From NCBI GenBank assembly GCA_964510525.1, contig CAZECE010000087.1:30267-94266 (forward strand): 64,000 nt of DNA, written 5' to 3'. Under the pieces are notes generated by a model. It was given only the letters and a program-made list of their open reading frames with translations. It ran no database searches and was not told the origin of the DNA. The DNA is from CAZECE01 sp964510525 (GTDB taxonomy: Bacteria; Pseudomonadota; Gammaproteobacteria; Pseudomonadales; JANQJO01). Positions 50,203 through 59,264 of the stretch are shown here, in pieces (the stretch's first letter is position 1; every line of letters begins with the position of its first letter). The translations under genes were made by a program, and so were the position numbers.

Positions 50203-51552
50203 ATGCTGAGCCGGCTTCAGCTCGCACCCACCCTACCATCTGTACATACTTTCGCATTGGCAGTGTTCGCATTGGCAATGATAGTGCCTTCATCCAGCCT
50301 AGCAAACACACCGCGGCTTGAAACCCTCTATCAATGGGCCTTAGAGCATGATGCACTATACCAGCAAGAATCACAGCAAATCAGCGCATCGCAAGAGATC
50401 ATCCCCATTCGACGCGCCTCACTGAGACCCAACATCAACCTCTCCGCAGGCGCAAACTACAACAAAGCCTTCAACGAAGCCCCAACCCCTGATTCCAGTG
50501 GCTCAAATCAGCAATGGTCGGTGCAATTGAATCAACCCTTATTCGATATTGTGGCCTGGCAACGTTTTCGCCAAGCACAAGCAACTGGCAACGCACTCTC
50601 CGCCCAACAACGCAGCCTTGAACAACGCTTATTAATTCGAGTCACGGAATCATTTCTGGCGGTACTCCGAGCCCAAGTGGCTCTGGAATTAACCCAAGCC
50701 GAACACCAAGCGCAAAAGCGCCGCTTAAAACAAATACAACAACGCTACAAAGCCGGAAGTTTACCGATCACAGATTCATTGGAAGCACAAGCAGCTTTTG
50801 ATTTAGCCCAAGCCGAGCTCATCGCCGCACAAAACACATTGAGCAATCAGCAAACAGTCTTTACCACCATCATCGGCCAGCCGGCTCCTCAGCTTCCGCA
50901 ACTCAAAGCAGAATTTCCGATCACGCCGCCGGAGCCAAAGGACCAAACGGCCTGGATCTCCCAAGCCCATGACTTCAATCCAGACCTCATTAGCCTGATG
51001 GCTCAAGAGAAAGTCGCGTTAGCAGAAAAAAAACTCACCAACCGCGCCTATTTACCAGTAATCAGCCTGACATCCAGCTTTACCAGTACATCAGGGTTTC
51101 AAGCCAACTTTGACATCCCCGACCAGGAGATCACCAACATCGGCATCAACGCCACCATGCCTCTGTACCGTGGCGGCGGCATCAAGGCCGCCAAGCGCGA
51201 AGCCGAATGGAATCTTCAAGCCTCAAAAACCGCAGTTGAACTCAAAAAACGCCAATTATCCGAGGACATCACCACCACTTACAGCACAATAATCACCGAC
51301 ATTCAGCGCGTCAAAGCCCAACAACAAGCCGTCAAATCCGCAAAAGCGGCCCTAAAAGCAACCGAGGCCAGCTATCGAGCAGGATCACGTGAAATCGTAG
51401 ATGTTCTGCTCTCAGAGCAGCAGCTTTACGCCGCAGAAAACAGCTACGCCAACGCACGCTACGACTATTTTTTTAACAGTTTAAAACTGCATCAGGCGGC
51501 GGGCAGCTTGGAGCTCAAATTGATTTTAGCCCTAGACAAATGGTTTGAATAA
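50203..51552 (+). CDS. TolC-family outer membrane efflux channel
   Basis: Outer-membrane/periplasmic tunnel protein that completes type I secretion or drug efflux systems. Signal peptide of about 35 residues contains a 15-bp tandem duplication (FALAVFALAM). The mature protein has two OEP repeats: LYQWALEHDALYQQESQQI to about residue 230 and the second half starting near DLISLMAQEKVALAEKKL, ending with the coil SAKAALKATEASYRAGSREI. GGAG lies eight bases before the ATG. No fusion-protein or ABC gene is adjacent. Its last 61 bases overlap the convergent gene. Confidence 0.87.
   Translation: MLSRLQLAPTLPSVHTFALAVFALAMIVPSSSLANTPRLETLYQWALEHDALYQQESQQISASQEIIPIRRASLRPNINLSAGANYNKAFNEAPTPDSSGSNQQWSVQLNQPLFDIVAWQRFRQAQATGNALSAQQRSLEQRLLIRVTESFLAVLRAQVALELTQAEHQAQKRRLKQIQQRYKAGSLPITDSLEAQAAFDLAQAELIAAQNTLSNQQTVFTTIIGQPAPQLPQLKAEFPITPPEPKDQTAWISQAHDFNPDLISLMAQEKVALAEKKLTNRAYLPVISLTSSFTSTSGFQANFDIPDQEITNIGINATMPLYRGGGIKAAKREAEWNLQASKTAVELKKRQLSEDITTTYSTIITDIQRVKAQQQAVKSAKAALKATEASYRAGSREIVDVLLSEQQLYAAENSYANARYDYFFNSLKLHQAAGSLELKLILALDKWFE
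50251..50280. repeat. 15-bp tandem repeat in the TolC-like signal peptide
   Basis: 50251-50265 and 50266-50280 differ at one base and encode FALAV and FALAM, lengthening the hydrophobic core in frame. Confidence 0.88.
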
Positions 51553-52781
51553 AAGTCCGCTAACAAGTTAAAGCAAAACCCAAACAGCAAACCAACCATT
51601 AGGTGTTTTTGAAATCGCATCACCGCAATCGCCTCAACCGCACAAGAAATAGAGCACGCCATCAAGTTAATTAACGGGCGGTACACCCCAAGCATCTTGG
51701 TCATTGCCTTTTCGCGTTGTGCCATATGATCTTGTAAGCCATCAATAGCCCCATTCATTTCAGCCTCCAGCCGTAATGTCGCATCTCGACAAAATTGCCT
51801 GTAGCTCGTGTCTTTTTTTAACAGCGCGTTATAGTCTTTTTGGGTTTTGGCTTGCCGCAATAGTTCGAGCTTTTCCGGTTTCAAGGCTTGGATTTCTTGC
51901 TCAAAGCTGACTTCAAAATAGTACGTTGTCAGTGGCACCAAAAAGGGCCAACCCACCCCAGGCGAATACCCAGTTGCCGTAAGCGCCGGCACAAAAGGAA
52001 TGTTTTTCAAGGCCAGCCACTGCAATAAACGACCCGTTAGCGTCTTACCTCCAGGCAAAAAAAACTGAGTTTGCTTTTGCGCATTGACCGTCACCCCCAC
52101 CAACGATGGCTTGGGCTTACCATCGTCAGCGACCACAGCCGAGTGCAACGCCAACCGAGGGATGGATGAAAGCGGGATTTTTCCGGGAATCAGGTCAATC
52201 GTTTCGCTATTATTCATCAAACCGGGCACACCATCGACCACCACACAAACGGAATGCTCAGGATCCAAAGCATACTCTTTAGCAAACGCCAAAAATCCAC
52301 CATTAACCGACCGACAATGCAATGTTTGTAACAACTGCTTCAAAAAAGGCACAGGTGTGTTCATCAGCATTTTTTCAACCACTTGAGAAAATTGTGCTTG
52401 CTGACCTTGCCGATCATAAACCCCCGCTTGAATCGCCGGAACCAAACACACCAAGCCCGTCATAACGGAAGCCGCATCGTGTTTTTGAGCCATCGCAAAC
52501 CCAGGCCGACTAGGAAGATTCTCAACCCCCATCACCTCATGATCCACCCATGAAGCCAGAACCAACCCCAATCCAGACAAAATCAATTCGTTCGGATGAG
52601 ATATCATGGAACGAAACCCACCTCGAGCCTGTATGTACTGACGCAACAGCTGGATACTTTTAATGGAAGAGCAGGCTTCTTGTTGCGCCAATCCCGCGCG
52701 GGCAGCACGGATTTTTTTGTACGCAGATCGACTGCTTACTTCGCCGGCTCTGTCAGAAAAACGGGCGTCACATGAATGCAT
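51492..52781 (-). CDS. Putative acyltransferase-like protein in the LPS region
   Basis: 429 residues, not securely recognised. The layout resembles PlsC/AGPAT enzymes: ENLPSRPGFAMAQKHDAAS (motif I position, but HDAASV lacks the usual HX4D aspartate), then a VVVDGVPGLMNN segment where FPEGTR normally lies, and PSLVGVTVNA as a motif IV-like piece. A hydrophobic helix is near the C-terminus (about 390-415). The first 57 residues look unrelated and may be an extension. It is 7 bases after waaA on the same strand, so lipid A/LPS modification is plausible but inferred. It overlaps the TolC-like gene by 61 bases. Confidence 0.5.
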   Translation of the reverse strand: MHSCDARFSDRAGEVSSRSAYKKIRAARAGLAQQEACSSIKSIQLLRQYIQARGGFRSMISHPNELILSGLGLVLASWVDHEVMGVENLPSRPGFAMAQKHDAASVMTGLVCLVPAIQAGVYDRQGQQAQFSQVVEKMLMNTPVPFLKQLLQTLHCRSVNGGFLAFAKEYALDPEHSVCVVVDGVPGLMNNSETIDLIPGKIPLSSIPRLALHSAVVADDGKPKPSLVGVTVNAQKQTQFFLPGGKTLTGRLLQWLALKNIPFVPALTATGYSPGVGWPFLVPLTTYYFEVSFEQEIQALKPEKLELLRQAKTQKDYNALLKKDTSYRQFCRDATLRLEAEMNGAIDGLQDHMAQREKAMTKMLGVYRPLINLMACSISCAVEAIAVMRFQKHLMVGLLFGFCFNLLADFYSNHLSRAKINLSSKLPAA

Positions 52782-52788
52782 TAAAATC

Positions 52789-54099
52789 TCAGATTATCCC
52801 TTGTTTCTCTAACGCCGCAACCGCTCGTACCAAGGCACCACGATTGCGTTCTAAGAACGATTGCCCCGCTTCAATGTAAGCCTGGGCTTTTGAAGGCTCT
52901 TCTAACCATTCAACCAATGGCGACACCAAACCGGTTGCATCCTTAACTTGCAACAGAGCCCCTTCACTCACTAACTGCTCGGTGAGGGTTTCAAAATTAA
53001 ACACCTGCGGACCAATCAACACCGGCACTCCCATCACCATTGCCTCTAACATGTTGTGGCCACCAATCGGTGCAAAGCTACCAGCCATAACAGCCACATC
53101 ACTGGCCGCAAACAACGCCAACATTTCACCTAGCACATCCCCCAGCACCACTTGAGTCTCCGCTTTAATAGGTTCAGCGGCACTGTGCTTTTGCCAACAC
53201 CATTCTTGCTGCGAAAGCAACTCAGCCACCACTTCAAAGCGATCCGGGTGTCTTGGAACCAACAACAATAACGCATTGGGCACGGTCGCCAACAACATTC
53301 TGTGCGCCTCTAACAACAAGGCCTCTTCGCCCTCGTGCGTACTGGCCGCAACCCACACAGGACGGTCGACACCAAAACGCTGCCGATAGTCAGCCCCTAA
53401 ATCAGCCGCACTCTGATCAAATTCAATGTCCTGCTTAATACTGCCTGTGACTGTCAGTTGGGCGGGAATCGCACCCAAACGCTGCATCCGACTCGCATCC
53501 ACAGGCCACTGCATCAAAATGGCGTCAATACGGCTGACCACCAGATGACTGAAAGCTCCAAATTTCGCATAAGCCAAGGCCGAGGACTCCGATAACCGCC
53601 CATTCACTAAAGCCACGGGCATTCGGCGCCGTTGACAAGCCAACACCCAGTTAGGCCATATCTCCGTTTCAATCATAATCAGCGCACGAGGTGATACTCG
53701 CTTTAAAAACACTTCCACCGCCAACCCAAGATCGTAAGGGGCATAACAATGCTCAACACCATGCCCCAAACTGTTCAGCTCGCTATAAATTCGAGCAGCC
53801 CCAGTCGGCGTCATCGTGGTCACTAAAATCGGCAAATCCGGGTCTTTTTGCTTTAATGCGCGAATCAAAGGGATTGCCACGGCGGTCTCTCCTACCGATA
53901 CGGCATGAATCCACACTGGTCGTTGTGAGGCACCAGAAAACACAGGGAACTTGGGAGCCCAACCCACTCGCTGCCACCACTGTTGGCGGTAGCCAATCAA
54001 ACGACGTGAACGCAGCAAGTTGCGAATCAAGACAAAGGGTAAGACAAACCACCACAGCAAACGGTATGTCCAAACGGATAACAGCTCTTTTGATTTCAT
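52789..54099 (-). CDS. waaA: 3-deoxy-D-manno-octulosonic acid transferase WaaA (KdtA)
   Basis: GT30 glycosyltransferase that adds Kdo to lipid IVA at the inner membrane. An N-terminal helix (about 8-28) anchors it; the catalytic glutamate is in IHAVSVGET, with ETEIWPN and the C-terminal GSFAPIGGHNMLEAMVMGVP. Length about 436 from ATG 54099 (MKSKELLSVW), a better family start than the upstream GTG-extended frame. Divergent from the LpxL-like gene. Confidence 0.92.
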   Translation of the reverse strand: MKSKELLSVWTYRLLWWFVLPFVLIRNLLRSRRLIGYRQQWWQRVGWAPKFPVFSGASQRPVWIHAVSVGETAVAIPLIRALKQKDPDLPILVTTMTPTGAARIYSELNSLGHGVEHCYAPYDLGLAVEVFLKRVSPRALIMIETEIWPNWVLACQRRRMPVALVNGRLSESSALAYAKFGAFSHLVVSRIDAILMQWPVDASRMQRLGAIPAQLTVTGSIKQDIEFDQSAADLGADYRQRFGVDRPVWVAASTHEGEEALLLEAHRMLLATVPNALLLLVPRHPDRFEVVAELLSQQEWCWQKHSAAEPIKAETQVVLGDVLGEMLALFAASDVAVMAGSFAPIGGHNMLEAMVMGVPVLIGPQVFNFETLTEQLVSEGALLQVKDATGLVSPLVEWLEEPSKAQAYIEAGQSFLERNRGALVRAVAALEKQGII

Positions 54100-54272
54100 T
54101 AAATGGCTACCCTCACCTTCTTGCCATTTGCTTCTTCTTGCTTCTTCAACGCACACCAATAAAACGTGCTAGAATCCATCTCATTCAATACAACAATTAT
54201 CAACTCAACCGATACAACACAACCTCACAATACAAGTGCGACCTACTTTAAACCTCGACATACTTTGGCTTA

Positions 54273-55214
54273 ATGTCCGATAACTCTTCATCTACAAAAA
54301 TCGGTTCATTTTCAAAAGCCTGGCTGCATCCTAAGTACTGGGCTACCTGGATGGGTTTGGCGACTCTTGGGCTCATCGCCTGGCTTCCCTGGGCCTTGCA
54401 GAAAAGCATCGCACACCTGGTTAGCGGGCTACTCTACCATCTTGCTCGACGACGTAAAGTCATAACCGACACCAACGTCCGCCACTGTTTTCCTGAAAGA
54501 TCAGAAAAAGAACAAAAAAAACTGGTCCGAGACATATTCTATGAAAATGTGCTGGGGTTATTTGAAACCGGTATGACCTTTTTTCGATCATACAGAATGC
54601 TCCAAGCCAACGTCACCATCGAGCCTGAGGGCCAACGCCAATTGCAAGCCGCCGTATTGGAAGGCAAAGGTGTGTTATTGATCGGCGCGCATTATTCCAC
54701 CCTAGACCTAGGGGGCGTGTTATTCAGTTTTTTCTTTCCTGTTGACGTTTTATATCGGCCACACAATAACCCCATTTTTAATGCCTTTTTAATCACAGCG
54801 CGCAGTCGCTGGGCTAACCAAGTCATTCCTCATCAATCAATGAAGAAAATCGTCCGCGCCATTCGTCAAGGCCATATATTTTGGTTCCCCGCGGATCAAG
54901 ATTATGGCTTAAAACACTCGGTTTACGCCCCTTTTTTTGGCCTACAAGCCGCGACAATCACCACTCCACAACGGCTCAACAAACTCACTCAAAGTCCGGT
55001 ATTTATGCTGGGTCACCATCGCGTGGGTCAAACGCAGCAATATCAATTAAATCTGCGACCGATTGAAGGCTTTCCCTTTGAAGACGATGTCGCTGCCGCC
55101 ACAGCCGTAAACCAAGCAATAGAGACAGAAATTCGACGCTACCCCGCGCAATACATGTGGGTCCACCGTCGCTTTAAAAACCAGCCAGACGGGCGAGATC
55201 TATACTCAGCATAA
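54273..55214 (+). CDS. LpxL/LpxM-family lipid A acyltransferase
   Basis: Inner-membrane acyltransferase that adds a secondary acyl chain to Kdo2-lipid IVA. A membrane helix is near residues 28-52; the catalytic HX4D motif is HYSTLD in LLIGAHYSTLDLGG, followed by VLYRPHNNPIFN and the ADQDYGLKHSVYAPFFG segment. Length 313 fits LpxL/LpxM/LpxP. Which chain is added cannot be read. Divergent from waaA, which is sensible because most LpxL enzymes need Kdo on their substrate. Confidence 0.9.
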   Translation: MSDNSSSTKIGSFSKAWLHPKYWATWMGLATLGLIAWLPWALQKSIAHLVSGLLYHLARRRKVITDTNVRHCFPERSEKEQKKLVRDIFYENVLGLFETGMTFFRSYRMLQANVTIEPEGQRQLQAAVLEGKGVLLIGAHYSTLDLGGVLFSFFFPVDVLYRPHNNPIFNAFLITARSRWANQVIPHQSMKKIVRAIRQGHIFWFPADQDYGLKHSVYAPFFGLQAATITTPQRLNKLTQSPVFMLGHHRVGQTQQYQLNLRPIEGFPFEDDVAAATAVNQAIETEIRRYPAQYMWVHRRFKNQPDGRDLYSA

Positions 55215-55371
55215 AAGTAGCCACTTGCCATCACAATCCCATTGGCCACTGCGGTTAATGTTGAGAAAAAAATTGCCTTCTCAATAAATATCAGCCAAAA
55301 ATTCAGCCTTACCCCAAAACAATAGTCTATTATTTAACCACTCTGTCAATGTTTAAATATTGACCATAACT

Positions 55372-55407
55372 GGCTTCGCGAACATTGTTGGCTTCACGAA
55401 CATTGAT
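55372..55407. repeat. 18-bp tandem repeat upstream of the chemoreceptor gene
   Basis: ggcttcgcgaacattgtt (55372-55389) is followed by a two-mismatch copy (55390-55407), about 40 bases before the receptor start, where it may touch the promoter or 5' leader. I could not identify a sigma-28 promoter. Confidence 0.82.
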
Positions 55408-55443
55408 TGCATCGATTTCTTTTGCTTGAAGGGGGATTAGACA

Positions 55444-57720
55444 ATGAGCACACCTGAAAAACCATCGGTTTCGGATCCATCGATTTCAGACAATGTTGCG
55501 AATGAAGAGCACGGATTAGTAACGGCACTCCACCGCGTTCAAGCCGTGATCGAATTTGACCTCACTGGCCACATCCTCACAGCCAATGAAAACTTCTTAT
55601 CCGCAATGGGCTACACCCTTGACGAAATCAAAGGCAAGCACCATCGCATTTTTTGCGAGCCCGCGTATGCCAAGTCCAAAGAATATAAAGCATTTTGGCA
55701 ACAGCTAGCAGAAGGCCAGTTCAGTGCTGGTGAATTCAAACGTTTCTCCAAAACTGGCGAAGAAATTTGGATTAACGCGTCTTACAACCCCATTTTTGAT
55801 GCCAGCGGCAACCCCTACAAAGTCGTGAAATTTGCCTCCGACATCACCGACAGCAAACTCAAAAACGCTGAGTTTGAAGGCAAAATTGACGCCATCAGTA
55901 AATCGCAAGCCGTGATCGAATTTGACCTCACAGGCCACATCCTGACAGCCAATGATAATTTCTTATCCGCAATGGGCTACACGCTTGACGAAATCAAAGG
56001 CAAACACCACCGCATTTTTTGCGACCCAACCTATGCCAAATCCAAAGAATACAAAGCTTTTTGGCAACAGCTTTCAGAAGGCCAGTTCAGTGCTGGTGAA
56101 TTCAAACGTTTCTCCAAAACCGGCGAAGAAATTTGGATTAACGCGTCCTATAACCCCATTTTTGATGCCAGCGGCAACCCCTACAAAGTCGTTAAATTTG
56201 CCTCCGACATCACCGAACAAGTCAAGATGCGAGAAACCGCGAAAAAGTTATCGCTGGTTGCCAATGAAACCGATAACTCCGTCATCATCACCGACGCCAA
56301 AGGTCGCATCGAATACGTCAACCCAGGTTTTACTAAACTAACAGGCTATGAGCAGACCGATGCTCTGGGCAAAAAACCTGGCGAACTGCTTCAAGGCAAA
56401 CTCACCGATGTCGACACCGTAAAACGTATTAGCGAAAAGCTAGCTGCTCAAAAACCCTTTTACGAAGAAATCATGAATTACAACAAGGCCGGTGAAACCT
56501 ATTGGATTTCCTTAGCCATTAATCCCGTGTTTGACGATGAAGGCAACTTAGATAAGTTTATATCCATACAAACCAACATCACCGACACCAAGTTGGAACA
56601 ATTAGACTTTAATTGCCGATTGGAAGCCATTTCTGCGGCCAGTGCCATCATCGAGTTCAAAGCAGACAGCACCATTCTTTCAGCCAACGACAATTTTTGC
56701 CAAACCATGGGTTACCCACTGGAAGACATCCAAGGCAAAAAACACCGCATGTTTGTCGATGATGACTATGCCGCCAGTTCGGAATACGTTGCCTTCTGGG
56801 ATCAACTGCGACGCGGTGAGTTTAAAACCGGGAAGTTCAAACGCATCAATAAAAAAGGCCAAGAAATTTGGTTACAAGCAAGCTATACCCCGATCTTCGA
56901 CCAAAACGGCCAGGTGATCAAAGTTGTCAAATTCGCCAACGACATCAGCGCTCAAGTCGCTCTTGAAGCCCAAGTCACGAAAATTGCGATTGGTTTTGTC
57001 GAAAAATCCAAAGAAATTTCGTCACAAGCCAATACCGTGGCGGATGGCACGCAACTGTTAGGTGCCACAGCCGAAGAGATGAATGCTTCTGTTGAAGAAC
57101 TCAGCGCGTCCATTGACTCCATTGCTCAAAACACACGAGACGCTAATGAAATCGCCAAAAACACTCAAAACGAGGCCAACACCGGCACCAAAGCCATCGA
57201 ACGCTCCATCCAATCAATGGAGCTTATTAACAAATCGGCTGAAGAAATCAGCGAGATCGTTAAAGTCATCAGCGAAATCGCAAATCAAACCAACCTACTG
57301 GCCTTCAATGCCGCCATTGAAGCAGCACGAGCTGGTGAGCACGGCCTTGGTTTTTCCGTAGTCGCCGATGAAGTACGCAAGCTAGCCGAGCGCTCTTCAC
57401 AAGCCACCAAAGAAATTACCAAGCTGATCAATGAGTCGGTCAAACGAGTCGTACAGGGCGGTGAAATTTCCAAAGAAGCCGCCAGCGCCTTTGAAAAAAT
57501 CGTCGAAGGCGTCTCACAAACCACTCAATCCATCTCAGAGATCAGCGTTGCCGCTCGTGAACAACAAACGGCAGCACGCGATGTCAGCAATGCCATTCAA
57601 CATGTGGTGGACTCAACCGAGCGTTCAGCGATTGCCTCAGAGGGCATCGCGACAGCAACGGATGAGCTGGCTGACGGCGCGGACCAACTGCAAAATGAAG
57701 TCAGGAAGTTTGCGTCTTAG
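55444..57720 (+). CDS. Soluble methyl-accepting chemotaxis protein with four PAS domains
   Basis: 758 residues with no membrane segment, so a cytosolic receptor. PAS1 (about 30-137) and PAS2 (about 152-259) are near-identical copies with a 122-residue period; PAS3 (270-390) differs; PAS4 (about 398-505) is a more distant copy of PAS1. The signalling domain (about 510-758) has the hairpin tip [18 protein letters not shown]. The PAS domains lack a LOV-type cysteine; cofactor unknown, with flavin or haem possible. There is no C-terminal tethering pentapeptide. AGGGGGAT precedes the ATG. Heads a cluster with cheR, cheD and a three-domain CheW. Confidence 0.9.
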   Translation: MSTPEKPSVSDPSISDNVANEEHGLVTALHRVQAVIEFDLTGHILTANENFLSAMGYTLDEIKGKHHRIFCEPAYAKSKEYKAFWQQLAEGQFSAGEFKRFSKTGEEIWINASYNPIFDASGNPYKVVKFASDITDSKLKNAEFEGKIDAISKSQAVIEFDLTGHILTANDNFLSAMGYTLDEIKGKHHRIFCDPTYAKSKEYKAFWQQLSEGQFSAGEFKRFSKTGEEIWINASYNPIFDASGNPYKVVKFASDITEQVKMRETAKKLSLVANETDNSVIITDAKGRIEYVNPGFTKLTGYEQTDALGKKPGELLQGKLTDVDTVKRISEKLAAQKPFYEEIMNYNKAGETYWISLAINPVFDDEGNLDKFISIQTNITDTKLEQLDFNCRLEAISAASAIIEFKADSTILSANDNFCQTMGYPLEDIQGKKHRMFVDDDYAASSEYVAFWDQLRRGEFKTGKFKRINKKGQEIWLQASYTPIFDQNGQVIKVVKFANDISAQVALEAQVTKIAIGFVEKSKEISSQANTVADGTQLLGATAEEMNASVEELSASIDSIAQNTRDANEIAKNTQNEANTGTKAIERSIQSMELINKSAEEISEIVKVISEIANQTNLLAFNAAIEAARAGEHGLGFSVVADEVRKLAERSSQATKEITKLINESVKRVVQGGEISKEAASAFEKIVEGVSQTTQSISEISVAAREQQTAARDVSNAIQHVVDSTERSAIASEGIATATDELADGADQLQNEVRKFAS
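55540..56214. repeat. Duplicated PAS domain (two 309-bp copies, 366-bp period)
   Basis: 55540-55848 and 55906-56214 differ at roughly twenty positions, mostly silent, and by only four or so residues. A recent in-frame duplication, still under protein-level constraint. Confidence 0.88.
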
Positions 57721-57778
57721 TGCTGTTACTCACTAAAGCTCACATGAATTGGCTTATCGCACGGTGGATCACAGCAAA

Positions 57779-58645
57779 ATGGGTCAAAACAAAATAGATC
57801 ACAGTCATCTGCAACTCAGCAACACCTGCTTTAAAGAATTCATTCGAGTCGTACACAGCATTACCGGCATCACCCTGGATAAAAACAGAAAGCCCATGCT
57901 CATAGGCCGTTTGCGTAAGCGAGTGGCTACACTCCATCTAAACAGCTATGAAGACTATCTAGAATACCTCTCAGCCAACAAAGAGGAACAAGCACACTTT
58001 ATTAATCAGATCACCACCAACGAAACCTATTGTTATCGCACCCCCAGGGTATGGGATTTTTTTGCCAATGAACTGTTGGCCAACACAGCGCCAGGAAAAA
58101 CACTGAACGTTTGGTCCGCGGCCGCGTCCACTGGCGAAGAAGCCCATACAGCGGCCATCCTCTGCCACCACTTTCAACGCTCTCATAATGACTTTCGATA
58201 CCGCATTTTAGGCACCGACATCGCCCCGTCCGTGATCGAAACAGCCACCAAAGGGCTCTACACAGGCAAATCGATCAAACGTTTTAGAGAAGCTCAGCCA
58301 GAACTTTTCAGCCAATACATGCAAGGCAGCGATGACCAAGGCTATACGGTCTTACCTGACATAAAAGCCAACATTCGCTTTAAAACACACAACCTATTTA
58401 ACACCTTACGTGGCGAACAAAAAGATGATAAACATTTCGACCTTATTTTGCTGCGCAATGTCTTAATTTATTTTTCACGCCAAGACCAGGAGCGCGTTTT
58501 AGCCAACATTCATCAACAACTGGCGCCCAATGGATTTCTAATCATTGGCGAATCCGAATCGATCGCAAGACTGAACACAGACTTTGTTTTAGAGCGACCA
58601 TTAGTCTACCAATCCCGACACACCAAACGGGAGCACGCCGCATGA
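57779..58645 (+). CDS. cheR: Chemotaxis protein methyltransferase CheR
   Basis: Methylates glutamates of chemoreceptors using SAM. N-terminal helical domain (about 15-90), then the Rossmann methyltransferase with SAM motif NVWSAAASTGEEAHTAA, ILGTDIA and LILLRNVLIYFSRQDQERVL, and GFLIIGESES. The start is uncertain: I choose the ATG at 57779; a TTG at 57749 adds ten residues without a ribosome-binding site. Stop overlaps cheD start (ATGA). Target is presumably the receptor just upstream. Confidence 0.9.
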   Translation: MGQNKIDHSHLQLSNTCFKEFIRVVHSITGITLDKNRKPMLIGRLRKRVATLHLNSYEDYLEYLSANKEEQAHFINQITTNETYCYRTPRVWDFFANELLANTAPGKTLNVWSAAASTGEEAHTAAILCHHFQRSHNDFRYRILGTDIAPSVIETATKGLYTGKSIKRFREAQPELFSQYMQGSDDQGYTVLPDIKANIRFKTHNLFNTLRGEQKDDKHFDLILLRNVLIYFSRQDQERVLANIHQQLAPNGFLIIGESESIARLNTDFVLERPLVYQSRHTKREHAA

Positions 58646-59256
58646 TCAGCAGCAACCGTTGCAGTGAAAACATCGACACCCACCCTGAAAACATCAATGT
58701 CCATATTGGTGAAATCAAAATCGGCAAGGGCAATCAAGTACTCCATACCCTGCTTGGCTCATGTATTGGCATCGGACTACTCTGGCCATCACAGCGGTTA
58801 TACGGATTAGCACACTGTTTATTGCCCAAACGACACGCCTTACCCAAAAACGGGCGCGAAGCTGAGGACAAATCACAAGAGCACTTAAAAGGTAATGCTC
58901 CAATTACGGCTGAATATGAAATAGATGAGAGTGAAAAAAGTGAGCGTGAAATAGGAGGACGCTTCATTGATCAAGCGCTGTATTCATTACCAAAACTGAT
59001 GGGCATACAACGACACGATCTCCCCTCACTCGAAGCCATTGTAGCCGGCGGTGGCAACATGACCATGCCTGATGACACCAGCCCAGACAAGCTCGTTGGC
59101 GCTGTCAATGCACAGTTTGCAATCGACATGCTCAAAGAAAAACGCATTCAAATCATCCATCAAGATGTTGGTGGCCTGATGGGTCGCAAGATGTTCATCA
59201 ACTGTAACACCGGACACTATTCAATTAAGCAAATTCCAAGAGATCAAGCGGGGTAA
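58642..59256 (+). CDS. cheD: Chemoreceptor glutamine deamidase CheD
   Basis: Deamidates glutamines in chemoreceptors, tuning their activity. Catalytic Cys41 is in LLGSCIGIGL, His58 in GLAHCLLP, and the FIxGG-type loop corresponds to AIVAGGGNM. Length 204 is longer than most; the extra is a charged insert (about 65-105) between the active-site strands. Overlaps cheR by four bases, supporting one operon. Confidence 0.9.
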   Translation: MISSNRCSENIDTHPENINVHIGEIKIGKGNQVLHTLLGSCIGIGLLWPSQRLYGLAHCLLPKRHALPKNGREAEDKSQEHLKGNAPITAEYEIDESEKSEREIGGRFIDQALYSLPKLMGIQRHDLPSLEAIVAGGGNMTMPDDTSPDKLVGAVNAQFAIDMLKEKRIQIIHQDVGGLMGRKMFINCNTGHYSIKQIPRDQAG

Positions 59257-59264
59257 AGGCCAAC

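Noticed and set aside
56400..56700. LOV-type photosensor in PAS3
   Set aside because: The GELLQG segment resembles the region of the LOV motif, but the flavin-binding cysteine (NCRFLQ-like) is absent.
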